DNA of 64,000 bases from contig NZ_WELI01000011.1 of the NCBI RefSeq assembly GCF_009184635.1, positions 183,170-247,169 on the forward strand, read 5' to 3'. Both the position numbers and the translations under genes were made by a program. The notes beneath the pieces were generated by a model that worked only from the letters and a program-made list of their open reading frames with translations, had not been told where the DNA came from and ran no database searches. Below, piece after piece: positions 44,694 to 53,719 of this stretch (positions are counted from its first letter, which is position 1; every line of letters starts with the position of its first letter). This DNA comes from Rudanella paleaurantiibacter. Its GTDB lineage: Bacteria; Bacteroidota; Bacteroidia; Cytophagales; Spirosomataceae.

Positions 44694-45260
44694 TCAAAGT
44701 TTACTTAAGATCGGAGCCTGCAAGTTACAAGCCGTACATACGGTGCCGGTGTTGGCGTAGTTAGCTATATACAAGTTATTCGAACCCAGTATATCGCCGG
44801 AAGAGTACATGGTATTGCTAAAATCACCTCCATTCATTCCAGGTGCAATTGAACCTGGGTCCGTTCCATTAATAAACAACCGTAGCCCAGGTATACACTG
44901 ACCACTAGCCAGTACAAAGTGGAACAGTAATACCTCCTGATCCGCTACCAGATCTACCTTCAGACCCGTTGATCCAACCCCATGAAAATCGCTCCCGAAC
45001 ACATCATACACCTGTGAGTTGTCGGTCCATCCGCCCGCTGCCGTACTGACTACAGAAAAGGCAACATTTGTGAGGGAAGAGGGCGTAACAATGGTTATCT
45101 GAGAACTACCCCAATTGTACTGACTTTGGCTAAAACTAGGTTTCGCGTAGACTTCGTAACGGCTTAATGTCAGATTGTACCGGATCGTATACTGCACGGT
45201 TTGCGCCCAGCCAGTTAGACCAAAACCCAGCAGGCCGATTAGGAGTAAAAAACGTTTCAT
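44694..45260 (-). CDS. Small secreted protein with possible cohesin-like fold
   Basis: A 188-residue exported protein; start 45260 gives signal MKRFLLLIGLLGFGLTGWAQ. An in-frame upstream extension to 45374 lacks a signal and overlaps the giant gene. The mature part contains TVQYTIRYNLTLSRYEVYAK and later EVLLFHFVLASGQCIPGLRL, a strand pattern similar to cohesin domains, and ends CTACNLQAPILSKL. It lies between a giant protein with dockerin-like repeats and the TSP3 protein, 23 bases from the latter. Fold assignment is a guess. Confidence 0.72.
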   Translation of the reverse strand: MKRFLLLIGLLGFGLTGWAQTVQYTIRYNLTLSRYEVYAKPSFSQSQYNWGSSQITIVTPSSLTNVAFSVVSTAAGGWTDNSQVYDVFGSDFHGVGSTGLKVDLVADQEVLLFHFVLASGQCIPGLRLFINGTDPGSIAPGMNGGDFSNTMYSSGDILGSNNLYIANYANTGTVCTACNLQAPILSKL

Positions 45261-45327
45261 GGTCAAAGTTTGAATCAAGATGAGAAAAAAGACAGGGAGC
45301 GGGCCTTGTGGTCCGCTCCCCACTTGA

Positions 45328-48300
45328 CTAAGGAATCTGCTCGCGCATGAAATCAAAGTTGTACAACTGCGCACTGTTCATCTGCGTAGCCGTCTGGAAA
45401 TTGCTCAGGACATTGGTGAAAATGAGCGAATTGTCGGTACCAGTTCCCTGGTACTTCACTTTACCGTCCATGTTAACATCCCCAAAGTAGTACCCAAACG
45501 CATCGTTATAATTGTACACCGGATTGTTTGAGCTCTGAGCCCCGATTACTTCCGAAAAGATGGTAATCTGGTCGTTGGCCGCACCCTGGTATTTTACTTT
45601 GCCGTCGTGGTTAGCGTCGCCACCCCACATTGCCGCTTTACCATTGACAGTTACCTGCTCCCAGCCCTCATAGTTGAAAGCACCAATGGATCTGTTCCAT
45701 AACTGGGGGCCTGTCATCGAGGTAAAGTCAACAACTGTTCCGCTGGCCGACATTGGGATGGCCGTAGCCGTCATCACGCCCAGGTGGTTACGGTGCTTCA
45801 CACTGACGTAGAAACTGGTCTGTGTTAATCCAGTGAACCGTAACGGAGATATCCCATCGCTGGCAAGCACCACATCGCCATCCCGCTGTACCAAGGCCGA
45901 CCGTGTTGCAACTACCACCGACAAATTGCTTGGGTCGCGTAGCTCCACAAACACCCAGTCAACTACCGCATCGCCTGTACCGACATTCTGGGCGGTCACG
46001 TTGTTAGGCATGGTTTCACCGCCACCACCACCTGTGTGGACAAAGCGATTCCCGCCAAGGGTTGTGTACGGTTCCAACGCAGGCAGGAAACCTTTGCTAC
46101 GCAGGTCATCGCGCATGAGGTTACCAGTACTGCCAACCAATGCACCCTGGAGCATGACTTTCAGATTCAGGACGTACGCATCGCTCTGGGCAGGCAGTAC
46201 AGTCAGGTAAGCCGTGGCCGTATTGCACAGCGCCGGGCTTGCGTTGTCACACACTTGATAACTGAAACTCGTACCACCTACAAAACCAGCCGCCGGAGTG
46301 TACGTGTAACTACCTGTGGGCGAGAACACTACCGTGCCACTCGTTGGGCCAGCCAGCTTAGTAAACGTCAACGGCTGCCCCTGTGGATCGTAGTCGTTTG
46401 CCGCAACCGTACCCGTTGCACTTACTACCCCTTGCTGGATAATCAACGCATCATCGATCGCTACCGGAGCCACGTTTGTGAGGCCCACTGGCGGGGCCGG
46501 GTCTACTGTGAAAGTCACCACAGCAGTTGAACACTGTGCCGGCGTACTGCCATCGCAAACCTGATAGGTTAGTTTGTCTGTACCCGTAAAGCCTGATACC
46601 GGGGTGTAAGACACCGTACCGTTGGGATTCACCACTGCTGTGCCATTGGTCGGCCCAGCGATGATCGTGGGGTTACTCAAGGGCTGCCCCTCGGGGTCCA
46701 CATCGTTTGCCAGCACATTAACCGTTGCCGAAGTGCCCGCAGTAAGACGGGGCGCATCCGGGTTAGCAATCGGCGCATCGTTGGCCAGACTTTGTGGTGG
46801 CACTGGAACCATCGTTAAGGTACTCGTTGCACAGGCAGGAGGTGTCCCACCATCACAAACCTGAACACGTACCGTCACAGGAGCTGTCGTACCGACCGGG
46901 GCGGTGTATGTATAGCTGCCATTGGGCGACAGGGTGAAGCCTGCCGGTGATGTACCAATGACACTTACCGTCAACGGCGTACCTTCGGGGTCACGGTCGT
47001 TGGTCAGGACATTGCCTGTGGTCGGGATACCTGGCACCACATTGACAAAGTCTGGCGTCACGCTTGGCGCGGCATTAGGCACAGGCAGTACGTTTACACT
47101 AACCGTTGCTATATCGCAAAGACCAGATGTGTTACACACACTGTAGGTAAAACTATCCGGTCCTACATAGCCATTGCCAGGCGTGTAGGTATAGCTACCA
47201 TTCGGTGCCATCGTTACAGTACCTGACGAGGGTTGCCCACTGGCGTACGTCAACGGAAGTGGCGAAGTATTCGGGTCACGGTCGTTAGCTGCTACGGTTG
47301 CTATTGCCGATGTATTCACCCTTGTAACCAACGCATCATCAATAGCCACAGGAGCCAAAGTGGCGTTGGCAGGCGGTGCTGGCAATACGTTCACATTAAC
47401 CGTAGCCGTTGTGCATAACACAGGCGAGCCTTTGTCACATATTGAATACGTGAAGTTCGCTGTACCCGTGAAGTTTACCGGTGGTGTGTAAACAACCTCT
47501 CCATTTACGACAGTTGCTGTTCCAACCACGGGTTGGGTCACAATTACAGGCACACCTAACTGACCCTCCAACGTTGAAGCGATATCCGGGTCTGTATCGT
47601 TTGCAACTACGTTAATGGTAACAGGCATACCAGCGATTGTTTGCGTATTGTCATTGCTGGCAATCGGCGCATTATTCCTTATGGCCGAAGGTACAGGGCT
47701 CACATTGACTGACACGCAAGCTGTACTACTCAAGCCTGCTGTGTTGCTTACCGAATAGCAGAAACTTACTGTTCCTGTAAAGCCGGTTGGCGGGGTGTAC
47801 GTATAGGTGCCATTGGGTGCCATGAGTACAGTTCCAGCAATGGGTTGCCTCAGTAGCGAAGCGGTCAATAGACTTCCCTGCGGATCTGAATCGTTGGTCA
47901 TCACATTTCCTGAGACAGGAATACCGCTTGTTGTATTAGCAATATCTGGCATTGCAACGGGTTGTTTAGCCAGGCTAACAGCCGTTAAGCTGGTGGTTGC
48001 CGTGGCGCAACCCGCCGAGGTGCAGGCCACAGCCGTGATCGTCGTTGAGCCCGGGGCGAGGTTCACCACACAGCTCCACGAACCACCCGCTGTCGCTGTG
48101 GTTGTACACAGGGTTGCCCCTGTCGGACCCGTCAAGTTGATTACGCTACCCGGCGTGGCTGTACCACTCACCAAAGGCGAGGTTGTGGCCGTGCCGTTGT
48201 TCGCCGGACTCAGGATGGCCAGTGTCGGCAAGGTACCCGCTGGTACAACCGTAAAGTTGTTCACATCCGTAGCCGTGCCACCTGCGTTGCTTACCAGAGC

Positions 48301-51300
48301 CGTTATGCTTTGCGGACCGGCCGCAAACGTCAGGCTCGTGCAGGCAAACGTACCCGACACCGAAGCCGTCGTTACACACGACTGACCGTTGGGACCCAGC
48401 ACCGTTACTGACGCCAATGGTGTAGCCGTACCCGAAATAGGCGGATTTGTACTGCCCACCGTTGTGTTATCAGCCGGAGAAAGAATGGCCACCGTTGGTG
48501 GAGCCACTGCCGTCAGGCTGGTGGTTGCTGTGGCGCAACCCACCGAGGTACAAGCTACCGCTGTCAACGTCGTTGAGCCCGGGACCAGGTTCACCACACA
48601 GCTCCACGAACCGCCTGCTGTCGCCGTCGTCGTGCATAAGGTTGCTCCTGTCGGACCCGTCAAATTGATTACACTACCCGGCGTGGCTGTACCGCTCACC
48701 AAGGGCGAGGTCGTCGCCGTGCCGTTGTTCGCCGGACTCAGAATGGCAATCTGGGGCAAGGTACCCGCTGGTGCAACCGTGAAGTTGTTGACATCGCTGG
48801 CCGTGCCACCTGCAGTGCTTACCAGAGCCGTTACGCTTTGCGGACCGGCCGCAAACGTCAAACTCGTGCAGGCAAACGTACCCGACACCGAAGCCGTCGT
48901 TACACACGACTGACCGTTGGGACCCAATACCGTCACGGAAGCCAATGGTGTGGCCGTACCGCTGACGGGTGGATTGGTGCTGGCCACTGTCCCATTGTCA
49001 ACTGGGCTCAAGATGGCCACAGTCGGCGGAGCCACCGCCGTTAAGCTGGCGGTTGCCGTGGCGCAACCTGCCGAGGTGCAGGCTACAGCCGTGATCGTTG
49101 TTGAGCCAGGGGACACACTCACCACACAGCTCCACGAACCACCCGCTGTCGCCGTGGTCGTACACAAGGTTGCCCCTGTCGGACCCGTCAAGTTGATCAC
49201 ACTCCCCGGCGTGGCTGTACCGCTCACCAGTGGGGAGGTTGTGGCCGTGCCGTTGTTCGTCGGGCTCAGGATGGCAAGGGTCGGTGGAGTATAAACCACC
49301 ATAAATGTTGAAATAGCAGGCAATGATATATCTCCGCCTATACTGGTCACAGCCGTAACCGTGTTCAACCCCGCCGGGAAAGCGGCCGGGAAGTGGGCGG
49401 TGTAACTGCCGCTGGGAGTCGCCAAAGCCGTAACGCTACTACCACTGCTGGCCGTCAGCGTAACCGTACTACCAGGTGTAGCCGTTCCACTTACCATATT
49501 CACTCCAGCCGGTTGCGTCGAGTTATCAGCTGGCGTATGGATCGTTACCGTCGGCGGAGTAGACACCGCCGTCAGGCTGGTGGTTGCCGTGGCGCAACCT
49601 GCCGAGGTGCAGGCCACAGCCGTGATCGTCGTCGAGCCCGGTGAAACATTCACCACACAGCTCCACGTACCGCCTGCTGTCGCCGTAGTTGTGCATAAGG
49701 TTGCCCCAGTCGGGCCCGTCAAGTTGATTACGCTACCCGGCGTCGCCGTACCGCTCACCAAGGACGAGGTAGTGGCCGTACCGTTGTTCGCTGGACTCAG
49801 AATGGCAATCTGGGGCAAGGTACCCGCTGGTGCGACCGTGAAGTTGTTCACATCCGTAGCTGTGCCACCTGCGTTGCTTACCAGAGCCGTTACACTTTGC
49901 GGACCGGCCGCAAACGTCAGGCTCGTGCAGGCAAACGTACCCGACACCGAAGCCGTCGTTACACACGACTGACCGTTGGGACCCAGCACCGTTACTGACG
50001 CTAATGGTGTAGCCGTACCCGAAATAGGTGGATTGGTGCTGGCCACTGTTGTGTTATCAGCTGGGCTCGAGATGGCCACTGTTGGCGGAGCCACCGCCGT
50101 CACCTGCGTAGTTGCGGGCGAGGAAGTACCAGCCGAGTTGCTGGCTACCGCCGTAATGGTATTGCTACCCGGAGTCAGGCTCACTAAGCAGGAATAACTA
50201 CCATCCGGCGCGGCTGTGGTCGTACAAAGCGTGCTATTGGCCGCATCCGTCAGCATCACACTGCTGCCCGGCGTAGCCGTACCCGAGATAGCTACATTGG
50301 TCGTACCTACCAACGGGCCGGGGTTATTGATTGCTACCGTCGGCAAGACGCTCGGGGCTACTACGGTAAAAGTAGAGGTGGCCGGTGTTGAGATACCCCC
50401 TGCATTGCCTGCTACGGCCGTGACCGTATTCGGCCCGGTCGAGAAAGTAGTAGGCATGGTTGCCGTGAAGCTACCCGATGGATCAGCTAACGCCGTGACA
50501 CTGCTACCGTTGCTGGCTGTCAGCGTCACACTGCTACCGGGTGAAGCGGTACCGCTCACCACGTTCACACCTACTGGCTGGGTGGTATTATCAGCTGGGC
50601 TCAGGATGGCCACCGTTGGCGGAGCCACTGCCGTCAGGCTGGTGGTTGCTGTGGCACAGCCTGCCGAGGTGCAGGCTACCCCTGTCAGTGTCGTTGAGCC
50701 CGGGGCGAGGTTCACCACACAGCTCCACGAACCACCCGCTGTCGCCGTGGTCGTGCATAAGGTTGCCCCTGTCGGACCCGTCAAGTTGATCACACTGCCC
50801 GGCGTGGCTGTCCCGCTCACCAAGGGCGAGGTCGTCGCCGTACCGTTGTTCGCTGGACTCAGAATGGCCAGGGTCGGCAAGGTACCCGCTGGTGCGACCG
50901 TGAAGCTGTTCACATCGCTGGCCGTGCCACCTGCAGTGCTGACCAGAGCCGTTACACTTTGCGGACCAGCCGCAAACGTCAAACTCGTGCAAGCAAACGT
51001 ACCCGAGACCGAAGCCGTCGTTACACACGACTGACCGTTGGGACCCAATACCGTCACTGACGCTAATGGTGTGGCCGTACCACTGACGGGTGGATTCGTA
51101 CTGCCCACCGTTGTGTTATCAGCCGGAGAAAGAATGGCCACCGTTGGCGGAGTCACCGCCGTTAAGCTGGTGGTTGCTGTGGCGCAACCCGCCGAGGTAC
51201 AAGCTACCGCTGTCAGCGTCGTTGGTCCCGCTGCCACCGCCACTGTACAAGCGAACGTCCCCGAAATCGAAGCCGTCGTTGTGCACAGCGTCACGGGGCC

Positions 51301-53676
51301 AGGCCCTGTAATCACCACCGTGCTGCCCGGCGTAGCCGTACCCGCAAGCACAGGAGAAGTTGAGGTGGTTGGGCCTGTGGGAGCCAGCGTTAAACTGGCT
51401 GGAGCCACCGCCGTTAAGCTGGTGGTTGCCGTGGCGCAACCTACCGAGGTGCAGGCTATCGCTGTCAGCGTCGTTGAGCCCGGGGCGAGGTTCACCACAC
51501 AGCTCCACGAACCGCCCGCTGTCGCTGTGGTCGTACACAGGGTTGCCCCTGTCGGACCCGTCAAGTTGATCACACTACCCGGCGTGGCTGTACCACTCAC
51601 CAAGGGCGAGGTTGTCGCCGTACCGTTGTTCACTGGACTCAGAATGGCAATCTGGGGTAGCGAAGCTGCTGGTACAACCGTGAAGTTGTTCACATCCGTA
51701 GCCGTGCCTCCTACGTTACTTACCGTGGCTGTCACGCTTTGCGGACCAGCCGCAAACGTCAAACTCGTGCAGGCAAACGTACCTGAGACCGAAGCCGTCG
51801 TTACACACAACTGACCGTTAGGACCCAATACCGTCACTGACGCTAATGGTGTGGCCGTACCACTGACGGGTGGATTCGTACTGCCCACCGTTGTGTTATC
51901 AGCCGGAGAAAGAATGGCCACCGTTGGCGGAGTCACCGCCGTCAGGCTGGTGGTCACTGTGGCGCAACCCGCCGAAGCGCAGGCTACCGCAGTCAGCGTC
52001 GTTGAGCCCGGGGCGAGGTTCACCACACAGCTCCACGAACCACCCACTGTCGCTGTGGTCGTACACAGGGTTGCCCCTGTCGGACCCGTCAAGTTGATCA
52101 CACTACCCGGCGTGGCTGTACCACTCACCAAGGGCGAGGTTGTGGCCGTGCCGTTGTTCGCCGGACTCAGAATGGCAATCTGGGGTAGCGAAGCTACTGG
52201 TACAACCGTGAAGTTGTTCACATCCGTAGCCGTGCCACCTGCAGTGCTGACCAGAGCCGTTACGCTTTGCGGACCAGCCGCAAACGTCAAACTCGTGCAG
52301 GCAAACGTACCCGAGACCGAAGCCGTCGTCACACACGACTGACCGTTAGGACCCAGCACCGTCACGGAGGCCAATGGTGTGGTCGTACCGCTGACGGGTG
52401 GATTGGTGCTGGCCACCGTTGTGTTATCAGCTGGGCTCAGAATGGCCACCGTTGGCGGAGCCACCGCCGTCAGGCTGGTGGTTGCCGTGGCACAGCCCGC
52501 CGAGGTGCAGGCCACCGCTGTCAGTGTCGTTGGTCCCGGTGAGAGGTTCACCACACAGCTCCACGAACCGCCCGCTGTCGCCGTGGTCGTGCATAAGGTT
52601 GCCCCCGTGGGATCAGTCAGCGTTACCAAACTTCCCGGCGTGGCCGTCCCGCTCACCAGTGGGGAGGTCGTCGTTGTTACATTTCCTGGGGAGGTAATCG
52701 CCAGTGTCGGCAAGGTGGTCGCAGGGGTAATTGTAAAGTTGCTTACTGCCGAGGTAATGCCGTCCGTCGCCGTCACGCTTTGCGGACCAGCCGTAAACGT
52801 CAGACTCGTACACGTCCAGCTGCCATCCAGCACCGAGGCCGTTGTCATACAGCTCTGTCCATCAGGTGTGGTTACCGTTACGTTGCTGCCGGGCGTTGCC
52901 GTTCCCGTAATGGGCGGATTCAGACTGGCGATCGTCGTTCCATCGACGGGTCCCGAAATAGCGATCAGGAACGAACACACACGAAGGCGTACCGTGTTGG
53001 ATACGCCCAGGCAGTTGTTCTGACTCGTGGTAATGTCGTATAAGCGAGCCCCAACGCTCAGCCCACTCAGAGTACCGTCGTAGTGAACCGCCGTGATGGC
53101 ATAATCACCCTGCCCGACGGCATTAAAACTAAGCGTACTGCTGAGCTGCACAATAAGGTTCGTTGCCTCATCGACCAACACATAGGTTGTCGATACGCTT
53201 GCCGGAATAGCTGTGGCGGCAAACGTCAGCGTTGTTGGCGCGGATACGTAGTCGCAGGCAGTCGATGCCGGACAAACCCGTATGGGTATCGCCGTCGAAT
53301 AGGTCAGACAGGCGTTTGTCTCGTACACATTCGAGATCAGTTTGCCCGCCGTCGCATCGACCAATAGCCCTTTATAATGGGCAGCTACGGCATAATAGAT
53401 ACCCTGTCCGATATTGGAAAATACGGGTTCAGATGCATTGGCCTGAACAATGGCCCCCGTCACCATATCGACCAGCAAATAGGTAGTGTTGTACCCCGCC
53501 GGAACGTTGGTTACCGAGAGCGATACGGTGGCCGGTGCGGTTGAATAATCGCAGGTGGTGCCTATTGTGGGGGGAACAGGCTGCTGGGCACTGGCCTTCG
53601 TAAAGGCCAGTACCAGCAGCAAACATATACCCCCAACAAGACGACTTATGGCCAGGAAATGGTTGTAGTTACTCAT
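45328..53676 (-). CDS. Giant secreted repeat protein with Ig-like, cadherin-like and dockerin-like parts
   Basis: A 2782-residue exported protein; start 53676 gives the signal MSNYNHFLAISRLVGGICLL. Order: two CDY domains (residues about 40-230); nineteen Ig-like domains with PTVAILSPADN and SGTATPG motifs (to about residue 1905), alternating two types so that the unit is a pair of about 175 residues; six cadherin-like domains with NDxDP (to about 2490); a roughly 170-residue module; two EF-hand-like dockerin repeats (GDANHDGKVKYQG and GDVNMDGKVKYQG) near the end. Likely surface adhesin or scaffold. Gene order follows the other giant gene by 43 bases. Confidence 0.88.
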   Translation of the reverse strand: MSNYNHFLAISRLVGGICLLLVLAFTKASAQQPVPPTIGTTCDYSTAPATVSLSVTNVPAGYNTTYLLVDMVTGAIVQANASEPVFSNIGQGIYYAVAAHYKGLLVDATAGKLISNVYETNACLTYSTAIPIRVCPASTACDYVSAPTTLTFAATAIPASVSTTYVLVDEATNLIVQLSSTLSFNAVGQGDYAITAVHYDGTLSGLSVGARLYDITTSQNNCLGVSNTVRLRVCSFLIAISGPVDGTTIASLNPPITGTATPGSNVTVTTPDGQSCMTTASVLDGSWTCTSLTFTAGPQSVTATDGITSAVSNFTITPATTLPTLAITSPGNVTTTTSPLVSGTATPGSLVTLTDPTGATLCTTTATAGGSWSCVVNLSPGPTTLTAVACTSAGCATATTSLTAVAPPTVAILSPADNTTVASTNPPVSGTTTPLASVTVLGPNGQSCVTTASVSGTFACTSLTFAAGPQSVTALVSTAGGTATDVNNFTVVPVASLPQIAILSPANNGTATTSPLVSGTATPGSVINLTGPTGATLCTTTATVGGSWSCVVNLAPGSTTLTAVACASAGCATVTTSLTAVTPPTVAILSPADNTTVGSTNPPVSGTATPLASVTVLGPNGQLCVTTASVSGTFACTSLTFAAGPQSVTATVSNVGGTATDVNNFTVVPAASLPQIAILSPVNNGTATTSPLVSGTATPGSVINLTGPTGATLCTTTATAGGSWSCVVNLAPGSTTLTAIACTSVGCATATTSLTAVAPASLTLAPTGPTTSTSPVLAGTATPGSTVVITGPGPVTLCTTTASISGTFACTVAVAAGPTTLTAVACTSAGCATATTSLTAVTPPTVAILSPADNTTVGSTNPPVSGTATPLASVTVLGPNGQSCVTTASVSGTFACTSLTFAAGPQSVTALVSTAGGTASDVNSFTVAPAGTLPTLAILSPANNGTATTSPLVSGTATPGSVINLTGPTGATLCTTTATAGGSWSCVVNLAPGSTTLTGVACTSAGCATATTSLTAVAPPTVAILSPADNTTQPVGVNVVSGTASPGSSVTLTASNGSSVTALADPSGSFTATMPTTFSTGPNTVTAVAGNAGGISTPATSTFTVVAPSVLPTVAINNPGPLVGTTNVAISGTATPGSSVMLTDAANSTLCTTTAAPDGSYSCLVSLTPGSNTITAVASNSAGTSSPATTQVTAVAPPTVAISSPADNTTVASTNPPISGTATPLASVTVLGPNGQSCVTTASVSGTFACTSLTFAAGPQSVTALVSNAGGTATDVNNFTVAPAGTLPQIAILSPANNGTATTSSLVSGTATPGSVINLTGPTGATLCTTTATAGGTWSCVVNVSPGSTTITAVACTSAGCATATTSLTAVSTPPTVTIHTPADNSTQPAGVNMVSGTATPGSTVTLTASSGSSVTALATPSGSYTAHFPAAFPAGLNTVTAVTSIGGDISLPAISTFMVVYTPPTLAILSPTNNGTATTSPLVSGTATPGSVINLTGPTGATLCTTTATAGGSWSCVVSVSPGSTTITAVACTSAGCATATASLTAVAPPTVAILSPVDNGTVASTNPPVSGTATPLASVTVLGPNGQSCVTTASVSGTFACTSLTFAAGPQSVTALVSTAGGTASDVNNFTVAPAGTLPQIAILSPANNGTATTSPLVSGTATPGSVINLTGPTGATLCTTTATAGGSWSCVVNLVPGSTTLTAVACTSVGCATATTSLTAVAPPTVAILSPADNTTVGSTNPPISGTATPLASVTVLGPNGQSCVTTASVSGTFACTSLTFAAGPQSITALVSNAGGTATDVNNFTVVPAGTLPTLAILSPANNGTATTSPLVSGTATPGSVINLTGPTGATLCTTTATAGGSWSCVVNLAPGSTTITAVACTSAGCATATTSLTAVSLAKQPVAMPDIANTTSGIPVSGNVMTNDSDPQGSLLTASLLRQPIAGTVLMAPNGTYTYTPPTGFTGTVSFCYSVSNTAGLSSTACVSVNVSPVPSAIRNNAPIASNDNTQTIAGMPVTINVVANDTDPDIASTLEGQLGVPVIVTQPVVGTATVVNGEVVYTPPVNFTGTANFTYSICDKGSPVLCTTATVNVNVLPAPPANATLAPVAIDDALVTRVNTSAIATVAANDRDPNTSPLPLTYASGQPSSGTVTMAPNGSYTYTPGNGYVGPDSFTYSVCNTSGLCDIATVSVNVLPVPNAAPSVTPDFVNVVPGIPTTGNVLTNDRDPEGTPLTVSVIGTSPAGFTLSPNGSYTYTAPVGTTAPVTVRVQVCDGGTPPACATSTLTMVPVPPQSLANDAPIANPDAPRLTAGTSATVNVLANDVDPEGQPLSNPTIIAGPTNGTAVVNPNGTVSYTPVSGFTGTDKLTYQVCDGSTPAQCSTAVVTFTVDPAPPVGLTNVAPVAIDDALIIQQGVVSATGTVAANDYDPQGQPLTFTKLAGPTSGTVVFSPTGSYTYTPAAGFVGGTSFSYQVCDNASPALCNTATAYLTVLPAQSDAYVLNLKVMLQGALVGSTGNLMRDDLRSKGFLPALEPYTTLGGNRFVHTGGGGGETMPNNVTAQNVGTGDAVVDWVFVELRDPSNLSVVVATRSALVQRDGDVVLASDGISPLRFTGLTQTSFYVSVKHRNHLGVMTATAIPMSASGTVVDFTSMTGPQLWNRSIGAFNYEGWEQVTVNGKAAMWGGDANHDGKVKYQGAANDQITIFSEVIGAQSSNNPVYNYNDAFGYYFGDVNMDGKVKYQGTGTDNSLIFTNVLSNFQTATQMNSAQLYNFDFMREQIP
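46205..47965 (-). repeat. Six cadherin-like repeats
   Basis: In protein order, each repeat of about 95 residues opens with an A(P)IAxxD-type strand and has a conserved N-D-x-D-P near position 30 (NDSDP, NDTDP, NDRDP, NDRDP, NDVDP, NDYDP), then GTVxxxPxGxYTYTP and FTYxVCD. DNA of the copies is diverged, unlike the Ig block. Confidence 0.85.
47966..52990 (-). repeat. Tandem Ig-like domain array, nineteen domains
   Basis: Two domain types alternate (one with SGTATPGSVINLTGPTGATL and one with SGTATPLASVTVLGPNGQSC), giving a unit of about 525-528 bp that is nearly identical in many copies, for example around 48000, 48530, 49060, 50650, 51430, 51960 and 52490. Some copies are variant types (TQPVGVNVVSGTASPG). 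High identity implies recent amplification or gene conversion. Confidence 0.88.
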
Positions 53677-53719
53677 CTGTTTTTCGATTGAGTGGTGTCC
53701 TATTTTTTCCATAAGCCAC

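Noticed and set aside
50216..51034. Long open frames on the + strand opposite the giant repeat gene (also at 48389-48913, 51038-51814 and 51851-52342)
   Set aside because: They repeat with the period of the Ig array, use a frame that is open only because of the biased codons of the real gene, and show no start signals or protein family features.
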